Assembly (NCBI GenBank): GCA_034440575.1 | Contig: JAOTOL010001468.1 | Location: 1,103,053-1,167,052 of the forward strand | Direction of reading: 5' to 3' | Length of the DNA: 64,000 nt | DNA from: Imbricaverruca yamaguchii | Taxonomy: Eukaryota > Arthropoda > Thecostraca > Neoverrucidae | In this document: piece after piece, positions 49,184 through 60,789 of the stretch | How positions within the stretch are numbered: the first letter of the stretch is position 1 | How the letters are laid out: each line of letters starts with the position of its first letter | Made by a program: the position numbers and the translations under genes | The notes under the pieces: model-generated | The model's input: the letters and a program-made list of their open reading frames with translations, nothing else | Databases searched by the model: none | Told to the model about the DNA's origin: nothing

Positions 49184-49848
49184 TGCGAGAATTCTGCGCG
49201 ACATATTAATCACAGCATTTGAAATACAAGCGTTAAATACATACATACATAACAATGCCACTTAGTATCATTGCAACCACAACATTATAGTGCCACCATA
49301 CTATCCCAACTCGAATGGTGTCCCGTCCTTCGATCCCTTTCAGGGGCAGGAGGGCCGGGCTGCTTGGCTTCGAGCGGTCACCTTCGGGGTCACGTTACAG
49401 TGATTCATACGGGTCGGCGCTTTGTCAGCGTCGGCCGCGACACGTGAGCGGTGGTCGGCCTCGGCAGTGAGACGCAAGAAGGGGGTGGGTGCGTGCTGCG
49501 TAAGCGCGTGGGACGAACGCTTGGACTGACCAAACTACGACTACGACTACCAGTCAACTTTAACTTACCGGTGCTAGGGCTCACAAAACTCTAGCATCAA
49601 AGTGGATCAATATTCACAGAGTGCTGTGACTACCTGAAGTAATCGAAAGGTAAGCCCGGCCTCCGTGATTGCCCATTGACGTTGCGTTCCCCCGTGTTCA
49701 TTACCTGCTACTGCCTATTCCATAATACCTCACTCGCCTATTGATTTCCTGAACTAATCAGACACCAAAACAAACAATTTCTTACGAACACAATTCAACT
49801 TCAACACCATCGATATCATCTGTGTAGGGTTCACAAAATAATTCTTAC
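49184..49848 (+). repeat. BEL/Pao 5' LTR
   Basis: It starts TGCGAGAATTCTGCGCG and ends ATAATTCTTAC. It is about 98-99% identical by eye to the 3' LTR at 55934-56596. I cannot identify a primer-binding site with confidence. Confidence 0.88.
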
Positions 49849-50136
49849 ACAGATAACTGTGAATATTGCTTTTTGGTGAATTGTACGTCGCACTAGCGGT
49901 CTAATTCAACCGGATCATTCATTGGCCCACACACATTGTTATCTCGACAATCGGTTCGTTGTCGTTTAGCAAGGGTTTTCATCTGGCTTTTCGGCAAGCT
50001 TTTCGCACAGAATTTGGGAGGATTTTCGCTAGCTCTCGGCGGGATTCCGCCCAGCTTTTGCCTACATTTTCGCCTATATTTTCGCCTAGATTTACGCCTA
50101 CACCGTTGCTTGTCAACAATTTTGTTGCTTTTCACC

Positions 50137-51046
50137 ATGGATCAGTCGAAAACTGCTCGTTCAAACTGCAGACGCACTTTCACAAGAATCAACAGAAATG
50201 TTTTGAAACACATCGCATGCAAAGAAGCCCCCGAGCTAGTTCAAGACGGCTGGGCTGAACTGACCACGGCATGGTCTGATGTTCAAAGCAAACATGACGA
50301 CTACATATCCCTTCTTACTGAGGAAGAAAACCTTGACAAGGAAGAATCGTGGATAAGCGGGCTTTACGATGCTTTTTCCGAAACCAAGAAAGCCGTTTTT
50401 GATCACACAAAGACAATGGTGAAACCCCGAAAGAAGAACATCGTGATGGATTACGATCATCTGCTGGATGCATCAAGCTACCGGACGTTCAGAAATTGAA
50501 GATGCCAATCTTCTCTGGATCCAAGACGATGTCATGAGTTTCAATGACTTCTTACATGTTCGACGACCTCATTGGCGGCAACACCATCTACAGTGACGCA
50601 GCCAAGCTGATGTATTTGAAAACTTACCTGCGCGGCTGTGCCTTGGATACCATAAAACACCTCTCGAACGAGGAGAGCAACTACCCTATCGCAAGGAAGT
50701 TCTTGACTGGCGAGTTCCTTGACGAGGACGTCATAGTCGAGCAGCACATCAAAGCTACATGAGTTGACGCCCCCACCAGCGAGGGACTTCGCCGCAATCA
50801 GGACGTTTTTCAATGCTGCGCGTGTTTCCGTCTATGAGCTCAAGACCTTCGGTTACGACGCTTTGGAGGAAAGCACCTTGGGCAGCAAGATTGTCAGCTT
50901 CATGATCTGTGAGAAACTCCCGACTAACTTCAAGTCAAAACCCGGCGAACCACTCAACTTCAAAGCAGTCTGCGCATCATCTGTAACAATACACACAAAG
51001 GACAGTCCGTTCTACTCCCATCGATGTCCATTCTCATGCATGTCAA
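50137..51046 (+). pseudogene. BEL/Pao Gag, frame-broken
   Basis: It begins at ATG 50137 (MDQSKTARSNCRR) after a 290-bp leader. A helical segment through WSDVQSKHDDYISLL is followed, in other frames, by MPIFSGS, the KLMYLKTYLRGCALDTI block (50610) and the VSVYELKTFGYD to SKIVSFMICEKLP block (50830-50930). These are the usual capsid-region blocks of BEL/Pao Gag, which packages the element RNA into particles. Frame changes near 50500 and 50760 break it. Confidence 0.75.
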
Positions 51047-51535
51047 CGACGGAGAAGTCTGCGAACGCGTCAGGTGCATGGTAGACTACGGTTGCAAGCC
51101 TCGTACATTAGCCAGCAGTTAGCAAATAAATTGGGATTCTGCTCTGAATCGCCACGGACCCAATACAAAGGTAAAAACCTGTATCGGAGTACAAGACGTC
51201 AGCTACAAGACAGTTACGTGTGACGTCATCTTCACACCTACAGCCTGCACCAGACACGACTTCCTAGTCGATGAACAGATGAACCTGCAGTACACCATCC
51301 CCGGCGTCAAGGATCTTGTCGATACACTCAAGACACAAGGTGTACGACTCGCAGATTCGTTCTTCAACGATATGTCCTCAGACACAATCGGAGACTTTGA
51401 CTGTCTTCTTGGAGCTGACATCATCAGCACTCTGAAGCCTCTGAGAACAGTTGATTTAGGTCAAGGTACTGCCCTGGAAGTGCTGGACGGCCTCCTTCTT
51501 TCGGGGACATTCAGTCCTATCTTCACGGAGTAGAC
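51040..51535 (+). pseudogene. BEL/Pao aspartic protease region
   Basis: MVDYGC near 51080 occupies the position of the catalytic D-[ST]-G motif, with Tyr in place of Ser/Thr. In a shifted frame follow YISQQLANKLGF and, from 51279, a segment with FDCLLGADII and a leucine- and glycine-rich C-terminal part. Such proteases process the polyprotein. It is frame-broken and probably inactive. Confidence 0.6.
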
Positions 51536-52262
51536 GTCATGAGAATGTCAACCCAAGAAGACAACAGTGACGAGCAAGGCAGCGGCGGCTATCACACCAG
51601 CCGCGCCAACGTTCATCGCGTCCATGCTCATGATCGCGTCCATGTTCATCACGTCCATTCATCGTGTCCATGTTCATCGCGTCCATGCAACACCGACAAG
51701 CTCACAGGCGATGGCTGGGAAGATCACTGTACCTCCAGCCGCAACGACAACTCAAATTGACGGTTTCCGCATCTGTTGGCAACCAGCAGATGCAACCGCG
51801 ACAAACAGCAGGTGTGTACTTGTAACCACTGCAGCGGACACGAAGCCGCTGCTACTCAACCAGAAACAATTGTGAGTGAGTTGGACAACTCCCCACAAGC
51901 CGTGCCACATCAACAAACGAACAACAAACAGCACACGAACAACAAACAACACACGAACAACAAACGACAAACAGCAACGTCACAACAAACTTCGAACGCA
52001 CAACAAACATCAGGGTTAACTTCAGCGCCTGCATCGACTCCTTCAATGTTGACATCACTTCCGTCAGCTTCGACGTCAACACCAGTTGTTGCCATGCCAA
52101 CATTAGCGCCTTCAACAAGCGGTTCGAAGTCTACAAACTCAACCGAGGTGTGTCATTCAGCACCTTCTATGACTTCATCACCAGCAGGAGCAACGGAACC
52201 TGTGGCTGGTGACGCTTCAAGGAGTCCATCACCAACTGCACGCCACCTCTGGCTGTCTTGGT
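51536..52262 (+). other. Thr/Ser/Gln-rich linker of the BEL/Pao polyprotein
   Basis: A low-complexity open stretch (162 codons from 51776) with repeated Asn-, Gln- and Thr-rich tracts and one CTCNHC cluster. It lies between protease and reverse transcriptase, where such elements have a variable linker. Confidence 0.5.
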
Positions 52263-53070
52263 GAACTCCACGCTACATCCGAAGACAACATACTTCCACC
52301 CGCTGGCTCACACTTCGTCCAGCGATAGCGATGTTGATCTTCAAGTCGAGCATATGTTTAACATCGAGAGTATAGGAATCAAGGAAGAAAATGACGTATC
52401 ATCTCAGGACGAAAATCTTGTGCGGGACTTCACCAGGGAAGTGGAGTTTAAGGAAAGTAGATACTTCGTTAAGATCCCGTTTAACGAGAAGATTTCGCAA
52501 GTTCCGGAAAGCTATGAAATAGCCATGGCCACGATGAAGAAAGTTCACGACAGGCTGTCGAAAAAGGCATGCTAGACGCTTACTCAGCTGTCTTTCTGCA
52601 ACAACTGCGAGATGGCATCATTGAGGAGGTTGACTTGAAGACTGCCACAGCCAACCAACGAGTGTTTATTCCTCACCATGCCGTTATCAAGACTGATGCA
52701 CAAACCACAACGAAAATCCGCCCCGTCTTCAACTGCAGTCTCAAAATCGGAGACCTGCCATCATTGAACGACGCATGTTTCAAAGGAATCGATCTTCTTA
52801 ACGACCTGGTCACTCTGCTTCTGCGTTTCCGCACGAACAGACACGTACTCATGGCGGACATCGAGAAGGCCTTCCTGCAGATATACCTGAAGTATGAGGA
52901 AGATAAAGACCGATTCTGCTTCCTTTGGCAGAATGAAGAGGGCCTCAAAGCGTATCGTTTCCGGACGATCCTGTTCGGACTCAACTGCTCGCCGTTCATT
53001 CTCAACCGTGTTCTTCAACTTCATCTTGAAAAGTTTCCGCTTCTGCGGCAGCCGTTGCTCTCAAGCAGTC
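52263..53070 (+). pseudogene. BEL/Pao reverse transcriptase, N-terminal part
   Basis: The frame to 52575 has IESIGIKEEND, ESRYFVKIPFNEK and MKKVHDRLSKK, the region preceding BEL/Pao reverse transcriptase. After a frame change the 52569 frame has GIIEEV, HHAVIKTD, TTKIRPVFNCS, LMADIEKAFLQI (first catalytic Asp), FRTILFGLNCSPFIL. It then changes frame again near 53045, just before the catalytic box. Confidence 0.85.
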
Positions 53071-53071
53071 G

Positions 53072-54133
53072 ATGTACGTGGACAACTTTCTCTTCTCAAC
53101 TTCAGAAGAACAGGTCCTTCACTCCGTCTACACCGACAGCATACAGATCCTACAGCAAGGAGGATTCAACCTTCGCAGTTGGGTTTCCAATCACCAACCT
53201 CTCGTGGACACCATGGCGTCTCAAGGTACGCCGAATCATCATGACGCACCTGAAGAGAAAGCCCTCGGATACCTCTACGACACCAAGCGGGACATGATGT
53301 CACTGGCTGACTTCAGTTTCGAAGAGAAACCGCAACACATCACGAAACGACAGCTTCTGAGTAACATCAGTAAAGTTTTCGACCCACTCTCGCTGACCCT
53401 GCCTGTGAGCATCCGAGGAAGGCTCCTCATGAAGCAGGTGTGGAAGGAGGGAACAGCATGGGATGAAGACGTGTCACCCGATGTTTATCAGCAATGGACT
53501 CAGTTGAAGAACGACCTCCTACAGCTTCGTCAGCTTCAGATACCCAGGAAGACTGGAGAGACAGAGCAGAACGTGCCAGCAGAAATTCATCTCTTCTGCG
53601 ATGGAAGCAAGAAGGGTTACGGATTCGTCTGCTACCTGAAGCAGGAAGGCTCTGTGCCGCAACTGGTCTTCGCAAAGGGCAAACTTGCACCGGACGACAA
53701 GAGCATCCCGCAGCTGGAGCTCCTCGCTGTCTTTCTAGCGTTAAAGTGCCTATCGCTGATTCTGGACTCTCTCGTTCTACCCGTCAGCCACATCTACCTC
53801 TGGAGCGACGCTCAAGTAGTCCTCGAGTGGGTGTCAACAGGCTGCAAGTCGAAAAGCAAGTTCACCAGTAACCGGCTAGAAGATATCACCTCCATGAAGG
53901 TGAAGCTGCGAGAAAAGTATAAGTGCGAGCTCACCCATCACTACGTAGACTCCTCTTCGAACGTTGCAGATATGCTCACGCGTGGCATATCTACAAGAGA
54001 ACTAAGCAAGAAGCTGCATCAGTGGCTCCACGGACCGGACTGGCTCTCTGATGACTCAGAGAAATGGCCAACAAGTCCTCTGCACTGTCTGTCCGAAGAT
54101 GCCAAGCAGACTGTCGATCTCAGAATCGACTGA
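53072..54133 (+). CDS. BEL/Pao reverse transcriptase end and RNase H
   Basis: An open frame of 353 codons starting at the catalytic box, which reads YVDN (53075-53086) where the family has YVDD. It continues through the thumb region (SNISKVFDPLSLTLP) into RNase H with its acidic residues in CDGSKKGYG, PQLELLAV, WSDAQVVLEW and NVADMLTRG. RNase H removes the RNA template during DNA synthesis. The Asn change is expected to abolish polymerase activity; the RNase H looks intact. Its end overlaps the integrase frame by 70 bp because of a frame change near 54130. Confidence 0.85.
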   Translation: MYVDNFLFSTSEEQVLHSVYTDSIQILQQGGFNLRSWVSNHQPLVDTMASQGTPNHHDAPEEKALGYLYDTKRDMMSLADFSFEEKPQHITKRQLLSNISKVFDPLSLTLPVSIRGRLLMKQVWKEGTAWDEDVSPDVYQQWTQLKNDLLQLRQLQIPRKTGETEQNVPAEIHLFCDGSKKGYGFVCYLKQEGSVPQLVFAKGKLAPDDKSIPQLELLAVFLALKCLSLILDSLVLPVSHIYLWSDAQVVLEWVSTGCKSKSKFTSNRLEDITSMKVKLREKYKCELTHHYVDSSSNVADMLTRGISTRELSKKLHQWLHGPDWLSDDSEKWPTSPLHCLSEDAKQTVDLRID

Positions 54134-56154
54134 CTGGAATGGAGGTACCAACAACTCCATCAACTGCACCCATCATGGACATCAATCACTTCTCTTCACT
54201 GCGAAGACTACACCGAGTGACTGCACGCGTGTTCAAGTTTGTGAACAAGCTGAAGCGCAGGCAAGCCGACACTCAGCTACAAGCTGAGCAGTACTGGCTG
54301 AAGGTGATGCAAGTGGAGTCCTTCAACGCTGAACTCAAGTATCTGCACGACCTCAAGAAAGAACCAAGACCGACCAAGCCAGGGACACCCACGCCAAGGC
54401 TGGTGCGCGACCTAAACCTTTTCGTTGACCAACATGGATTACTGCGGTGTCAGGGCAGGCTATCCAAGCTGAACATGTACTCATATGCAGTGCATAATCC
54501 CATTCTTCTCGGCAAAAATCATCGGCTGACAACACTACAAATCGAAGACCAGCACTTGCAGTGCAAACATCTTGGAGTCGGTACAACCCTCACCGAACTT
54601 CGGGAGAGAGGATTCTGGCTGCCGTGTGGACGCCAATGCGTGAAGCGAGTGCTCGCTGACTGTATCACGTGCAAGAAACTCAATGCGTTTGCATACGCTT
54701 ACCCAAAGATGACCAACCTACCAAAAGAAAGAATGCAATTCATCAAACCGTTCAACGACACAGCCATTGACTACACGGGCCACATCTTCGTGGAAGAGCC
54801 AGATGGCAGCCTGAAGAAGATGTACATCGTGCTGTATACCTGTCTTGCTCTGCGCTGCATCCATCTAGATCTGGTACCAGACCTCAGCCTGCATGCATTC
54901 CTCCAGTCGTTCAGACGCTTCTGTAGCACCTACTGTGTTCCAGAGTCACTTTACACAGACAATGCGAAGCATTTCATAGCCAGCCAAAAGGTGCTGGGTA
55001 ACATCTTCACCAGTAACGAATTTCAAGACCATCTGACTCAACACAACATCAAGCACAGCACGATACCCGTCTACGCCAGCTGGGTAGGAGGAGTCTATGA
55101 GAGACAGATCAAGACTGTGAAACAGTGCCTTTACAAAGTGGTAGGACGAGCAAAACTGGACTACTACGAGCTGCTTACCCAACTGAGTGAAATCCAGAAC
55201 ATCGTCAGCAGTCGACCGATCACGTATGTGCACAGCGACCTTGATGAAATCGAGCCTCTGACTCCAAACAAGATTCTCAAGCTTCATACGAACCCAAGAC
55301 TCCAGCTAGTGGATAGTTCTGACGAACACGATCCTCTGTGGATGTCGACCGCTGAGGAAGCTCATCAGCAGCTGAATCACACACTGCAAGAACAACAGAA
55401 ACTACTCGAACACTACAAGAACATGTGGTATGGTCACTACTTGCTCGGCCTCCGTGAGACAGCCCGGGAAGTTTTTCAGACTGCCTGGGAGGACAAGATC
55501 GCAGTCGGAGATATCGTGCTTATCGGCACAAAGAACAAGCCAAGAATCTTCTGGCATCTGGGAAGAGTTCTGAAGCTGCTTCACGGAGATGATGGTCGTG
55601 TACGGCAAGTCCTACTGAAGACAAGCACCGGCCAAACGACTCGCTACTCTGTAGCACATCTCTACCCTCTCGAAATTCAGTGCACCCATACGGGACAGAG
55701 TCCACCAACAGACACTTCTCACCAAACAGATGATCCCATACAGAGCGTTCAACTGAGAGACGAGTCAGCTGTCAGGCAACCTAGACGGGAAGCAGCCATC
55801 CGACAGGACAAGTTGGTGAAGGGCCTGGCTTTGCCGGCAACATATAGAAGGCCATCGACTACACATATGGCACAATGCATAGACACTTCCATTTCTATGC
55901 TAAACTCGAGTTTAGTATCTGTTTGTGGGAGGGTGCGAGAATTCTGCGCGCACATATTAATCACAGCATTTGGAATACAAGCGTTAAATACATACATACA
56001 TAACAATGCCACTTATTATCATTGCAACCACAACATTATAGTGCCACCATACTATCCCAACTCGAATGGTGTCCCGTCCTTCGATCCCTTTCAGGGGCAG
56101 GAGGGCCGGGCTGCTTGGCTTCGAGCGGTCACCTTCGGGGTCACGTTACAGTGA
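54064..56154 (+). CDS. BEL/Pao integrase
   Basis: The longest credible frame in the window (696 codons). A zinc-binding HHCC region (QHLQCKHLGV then CITCKK) lies about residues 165-210. The catalytic triad is intact: Asp236 in AIDYTG, Asp299 in YTDNAKHF and Glu346 in GGVYERQIK, with 46 residues between the second Asp and Glu. A C-terminal domain (VGDIVLIGTKNKPRIFWHLG and SVAHLYPLEI, about residues 480-540) is the one usual in BEL/Pao integrases. Integrase inserts the DNA copy into the genome. The frame runs past the normal end into the 3' LTR before stopping at 56154, and its first 30 codons are out-of-frame RNase H sequence. Confidence 0.9.
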   Translation: MANKSSALSVRRCQADCRSQNRLTGMEVPTTPSTAPIMDINHFSSLRRLHRVTARVFKFVNKLKRRQADTQLQAEQYWLKVMQVESFNAELKYLHDLKKEPRPTKPGTPTPRLVRDLNLFVDQHGLLRCQGRLSKLNMYSYAVHNPILLGKNHRLTTLQIEDQHLQCKHLGVGTTLTELRERGFWLPCGRQCVKRVLADCITCKKLNAFAYAYPKMTNLPKERMQFIKPFNDTAIDYTGHIFVEEPDGSLKKMYIVLYTCLALRCIHLDLVPDLSLHAFLQSFRRFCSTYCVPESLYTDNAKHFIASQKVLGNIFTSNEFQDHLTQHNIKHSTIPVYASWVGGVYERQIKTVKQCLYKVVGRAKLDYYELLTQLSEIQNIVSSRPITYVHSDLDEIEPLTPNKILKLHTNPRLQLVDSSDEHDPLWMSTAEEAHQQLNHTLQEQQKLLEHYKNMWYGHYLLGLRETAREVFQTAWEDKIAVGDIVLIGTKNKPRIFWHLGRVLKLLHGDDGRVRQVLLKTSTGQTTRYSVAHLYPLEIQCTHTGQSPPTDTSHQTDDPIQSVQLRDESAVRQPRREAAIRQDKLVKGLALPATYRRPSTTHMAQCIDTSISMLNSSLVSVCGRVREFCAHILITAFGIQALNTYIHNNATYYHCNHNIIVPPYYPNSNGVPSFDPFQGQEGRAAWLRAVTFGVTLQ

Positions 56155-56596
56155 TTCATACGGGTCGGCGCTTTGTCAGCGTCGGCCGCGCACGTGAGCG
56201 GTGGTCGGCCTCGGCAGTGAGACGCAAGAAGGGGTGGAGTGCGTGCTACGTAAGCGCGTGGGACGAACGCTTGGACTGACCAAACTACGACTACGACTAC
56301 CAGTCAACTTTAACTTACCGGTGCTAGGGCTCACAAAACTCTAGCATCAAAGTGGATCAATATTCACAGAGTGCTGTGACTACCTGAAGTAATCGAAGGT
56401 AAGCCCGGCCTCCGTGATTGCCCATTGACGTTGCGTTCCCCGTGTTCATTACCTGCTACTGCCTATTCCGTAATACCTCACTCGCCTATTGATTTCCTGA
56501 ACTAATCAGACACCAAAACAAACAATTTCTTACGAACACAATTCAACTTCAACACCATCGATATCATCTGTGTAGGGTTCACAAAATAATTCTTAC
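55934..56596 (+). repeat. BEL/Pao 3' LTR
   Basis: The second LTR, starting TGCGAGAATTC directly after a short purine run (GGGAGGG), the likely plus-strand primer site. It ends TTCTTAC at 56596 and is followed by five Gs. Confidence 0.88.
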
Positions 56597-59095
56597 GGGG
56601 GCACCAGGATGCAGCTTTGCATGTCCTTGGGCGGGCGCTTGTACCCAATGTTGGCTGTGTCCAGCCAGCTCCGAATAATTTCAACTTTTGACCTGATACT
56701 CTAGGTGGTATGCCGACCAATTCAATCGGGCTCGTCCACTGCATTTATTAATTATTCCCATTCCATGGTTTCAGAGACCTACACCTATGTACAAATGTTG
56801 CAGACAAGACGGCATTACAGAACAAAACATAACTAGAGCAACTTCCAAAATTTTCGGAGGAGGGGGCATATATCTCCCCAGAACCGGCAAATATTACTAT
56901 CATGCGTACGGTAATAGACTAAGTTCCCGGTGGGTCTTCGGCCCTGAGTTAGTATGCCTGACCTGTTGGAAGCAATGACCACACCTTTCCACCTCCTGTT
57001 GAGCCGCCGCGTGACGACGCGAATCAAATGAATCAGGGGTACACCGTCAGGTCCCAGTTCAAAGTTTGAAATCATTGGGGAGAAAAGCCAGCATTGTTCG
57101 GGGGACACAAGTCTCCCGAAAAGAGCATACACATCGACAGCCCCGGTTGCAATCCTTCCCCTCCCGCTACCAAGCGATAGGAGGTTCCCTGGAGGAGCCA
57201 CATGAAGCCGCTGAGGAATCCGACTGCAATCCCTCACCATACAAAAACCACACTGCACTGAATGAAAAAATATTTGCCTAAGGATTTTGGTTTGCTACTT
57301 GAAATAAAACAGCGCTTATTCCGAGCAAGACCACGCTTTGTATGTGTGCGCCATCCGGCCCACGTCAATGCGTAAGGACGACGCGAGCAAGTGAAGCCAA
57401 GGGTGAAGCATCGGTTACGTCACAAGAAACCTTCGCAGAAGGTTATGATTTTACGTCTGAATGCGCCTTTTAATGTATATGCCCTACCTTAGCTCGTGCC
57501 ATGGGGGAAGAGGCATCGCGTGTTGTGCCGCGCACGTGTATTTTTTGGAATGAAATAAATACATGATGATATAAATTACAAGTGTATAGAATATTTTGGA
57601 ACATCCTCAAAGGAACAAAGTATCCACGGAGGAAGGTGAGACCTAGTTATACAGACCATAGCTAGGTATAAACCTGTTTACACAGGAGAAGATTTGGAAC
57701 TTCTAGTGTTTTGCTAATTGAAAACCTGCCATAGCATGGATTAGACCAGTCTAGCTGGTTTTATCCTTGGAGCTTTGTCCTCAATACTTGAAAATGCTCC
57801 AAAATCAAAACCTAACAGCCTAACTGGGGAAGCATGGGCGTATCTGAACATGTTCAGTTTCTAGGAAAATCTGGAGATAGAGGTAAATGCTGACCTGTGA
57901 ATTTTTAATGCTATGATTTTTGACGTGATTGAGACGATGCGACAACTTATTTTCTCTGCAAATGACTACCTTAAAGTCAACAACTGTCAATCAAATTGAT
58001 GACATAGGCACATACCTTAATGTGATGGTTCTCTCACCTGGTTCTCTCACCTGGTTGGCTCCAAAAATTTTTGAGCATCACTCACACAGAGATGAGTTCT
58101 GTGGCCAATCAAGAGGAACCTGTATCTGCAGGTATGCCAGACCCATAGATTGCTTAGATTAGCCACTACATTGGCTAATATATTGTAGTCAAAAAGATTT
58201 CTGATGGGAGTTACTCTAAATTTGGGATAGAGAAGTAAAGCTACTCTTCAAGTTTGATTAGTATATTATCATGGTTAATCTAATCAGTATATTTGTGCAA
58301 CAATTTGCAGAGATTTGAGTGCAATGCAGCTTTAAATGTCCCCAGGTCTGTTAAGGCACTATGTCATCAGGCAGCAAGTTCCAGGTGGCACAGCATCTGA
58401 GACTCAAATTATCTTCCTACAATTCATTCATGCATGCCTGTGAGCCAATTTCAAGGAGTGTCCACATGTGTTCACTGATGGTGCCAGCACAAACATGTCA
58501 GTGATCTTAATGACAGAATGGCCATGAAAAATCTTCCAACATTTGATAATGTGCTCAAATGAGTACCTTTCACCAAGTGCAAATCTATTTTCCATAATTA
58601 GGCAGCATAATCAAGACCATCCATCCCCTCTGTTTCTTGTCCACCTTCTCTGTCCTGGCTGTGGACAGAGGAGGTTGACAAGAAAAGGTGTTCCTAGCTG
58701 TGGCTTGTTTGTTTCTTCCTTCACACATCGCTGAGATTGTGGCTTATAAGGCTTTGATGCCTTGACCGGGAAGTTATGAGTTTTGTGGCCTTAAAATTCC
58801 TTTAAAAAAACAAATAACTTCTGAGATATTGTTGCAGATAGGTACTTGCTCTTCATGCCCTGTCACTACACCACTCTTGTGCAGCACCAAAGCTGCATGT
58901 TTTGGGTGAAGATTGCACTGTCTGACAGATCAACAAAATTGTAACTGTGATTCACTTAAATTCAAATAGCATAACATAACCAAACCTAGACTAAGATAAC
59001 ATAGCCTAAAATATGAAATGTCTTGTTGCATGATATGGTCTAGCCTTACCAGGAAACCAGAATTGTCATAAACAAATTTTTCAACCATGACATAT
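56597..59095. other. no gene recognised
   Basis: AT-richer sequence with no recognised domain. Frames of up to 141 codons near 56833-57258 match nothing known to me. Confidence 0.4.
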
Positions 59096-59099
59096 GTGG

Positions 59100-59165
59100 T
59101 GCAATTAGCCATGAATGTGCATAAAGTGTGCTGTGAACCATGCAATAAACAATAAACAAACAGCC
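59100..59165 (+). repeat. SINE family B, 3' fragment
   Basis: It carries GCCATGAATGTGCATAAAGT, GTGCTGTGAACC and CAATAAACAATAAACAAAC, the tail of the element at 47366-47191. Confidence 0.6.
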
Positions 59166-59662
59166 ATGACTGATGAAATATATGTGATATTAACAGTGCC
59201 ACCCTTATTGGTACAATAGCAAAGAACTTCTGATCTTGAGCAAAGGGTGCTTGATCTTGATCTGTTGAGCTGCAAGTATTCCTTCTCAGGAGTAAATGTC
59301 CAATTGAGGCAGAAACATAAGGTTTTCAGTGTCCAACAGTGTTCAGTCCAGTGCATGAAGTGTTTATTTTCTTTTTCACCACTTCTGTTACACACCAGGT
59401 ACAGATAATTATACACAATGGACTATATTTGTGGAGTGAAGATTATGGTTGTGTATTTCTTTGCCAACTGAAAATTAATCGTTTGTGCGAAAATAAGTGC
59501 TCACATTGTCTTAATCATGTCAAAAATCATTGATTTTTTAAAAATCATAAACTCCAACATTTACCTTGATCTCTAGATTTACCATTTCCTGAATACCTGC
59601 ATTTTGGATGTCTCCCGGTCACATTTGGCATGTAAATACCAAAAAGATGGCCATATTCCTAT

Positions 59663-59794
59663 TGTTCACAAAGAAAAAACCTTGATGCCAGCACTGTGGT
59701 CGCTTACCAGCGCCAGCGATAACCAGACTGCCCCAAGCCCATTAACAGCTCTCACCAGGGTCAACTTACGATGCACCGCCCCAGCGTTTCGACA
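59663..59794 (-). repeat. 3' LTR of the Ty3-like element
   Basis: It reads TGTCGAAACGCTGGGGCGG through GGCATCAAGGTTTTTTCTTT to GTGAACA. It differs from the 5' LTR by many substitutions and several indels. Confidence 0.72.
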
Positions 59795-59814
59795 TCAATA
59801 TGCACAAGCGCGAG

Positions 59815-60060
59815 GGCGCTCGCCCGTCATCAATCCATTTTGCACGGTGGCAGAGTCAGTGCAGAGATCGACGGTCCTGACCCCCATGCCACAGCAAGAT
59901 TGATACCGCTAAGCGCTGCGTCGAGCTCCGCCATATTAATGTGCATAGCGGCCTGCGACTCCGGTCTCAGCCAACTGGCGTCTTCCACGACGCCGCCCTC
60001 CGCGTTGGCCACCACTACGCCACCGCGAGCGAGCTGGCGTCCGTCCAGACGTCCAACTTG
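59815..60060 (-). pseudogene. Ty3-like RNase H, truncated
   Basis: It follows the reverse transcriptase in a shifted frame: VVEDASWLRPESQAAMHI, NMAELDAALSGINLA (Glu) and VDLCTDSATVQNGLMTGE (third acidic residue). It ends at the 3' LTR, losing the final Asp region. Confidence 0.8.
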
Positions 60061-60767
60061 TCGCCGTCCATACACCAGGGGCCGTGGGCCGGGTCAGCCT
60101 CGCTCATCCGAGCCGCCACCTGGTCGACCTGGCCGCGCAACACCTCGTCACCAATCGGGTCGTCCCACCCGGTCGACAAGGCGTCGGCGCGTCGCTTGAG
60201 GCACGCGTCCGCCGACCTGAGCCAGCCGGCCACGGGCACATGCGACACCAGTCGGCCGCACCAGGCGAACACTGCCCGACGAGTGAGCACCGCCGGCGGG
60301 GCCGCCACCGGATTGTCGCGCCGCCAGTGGAGCGCGCCCTCTTGATTCGGGCTCACTCGGACCTCGAGAAGGCGCGTCCTGGCAGCCGCACGCTCCGGTG
60401 GCTTGCACGTCAGGCCGTACCTCGCGAAATGTGCCACTACGTAGTCTGCACTGACGACGCTCTCGTCCACCAGCAGATCATCTACGTAGGGCAACACGCC
60501 GCGGGTCACGTCCCGGTCGCGGAGCAGCACAGCTTTCACGACGGCCTTCATCACGATGTTGAGCCTGCAGCCGATCCGTGTTAGACAGTACCGCTGTCCG
60601 CGAACCTCGACCGTCTGATACGGCCACAGCCGTCTGTCCAGCCGGAGCTGCTGGTACGCCCTGCGCAGATCAACGACCGTGACATGGGCGCCGTGTCGTC
60701 GCCAGCGTCGCAGCTGGTCGACACAGACGTCCGCGTCGGCGGTGTGCGCAAGGACGTGACCGTTCAA
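60015..60767 (-). pseudogene. Ty3-like reverse transcriptase
   Basis: A continuous frame of 250 codons: LNGHVLAHTADADVC, VDLRRAYQQLRL (first catalytic Asp), YCLTRIGCRLN, the catalytic box YVDDLL (60488-60477) intact, HFARYGLTCKPPER and an RNase H start DVWTDASSLAVA. The polymerase residues are preserved although the rest of the element is dead. Confidence 0.88.
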
Positions 60768-60789
60768 GTCGCGTTAGTCCAGAACTGGG

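Larger units (their letters stand above)
49184..56596 (+). mobile_element. BEL/Pao LTR retrotransposon
   Basis: A 7.4-kb element with direct LTRs of about 664 bp and, in order, Gag, protease, reverse transcriptase, RNase H and integrase. This order and the integrase-plus-C-terminal domain type are those of BEL/Pao elements. The LTRs differ at only about ten positions, half of them single-base indels. Candidate target duplications are the G runs at each edge (TGGGG before 49184, GGGGG from 56597). The coding region is broken by frame changes near 50500, 50760, 51000, 51090, 52565, 53045 and 54130, so as written it cannot make an intact polyprotein. Confidence 0.9.

Noticed and set aside
49849..49900. 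Primer-binding site after the BEL/Pao 5' LTR
   Set aside because: The TGG lies about 25 bp from the LTR edge and I could not match it to a specific tRNA, so I did not call it.
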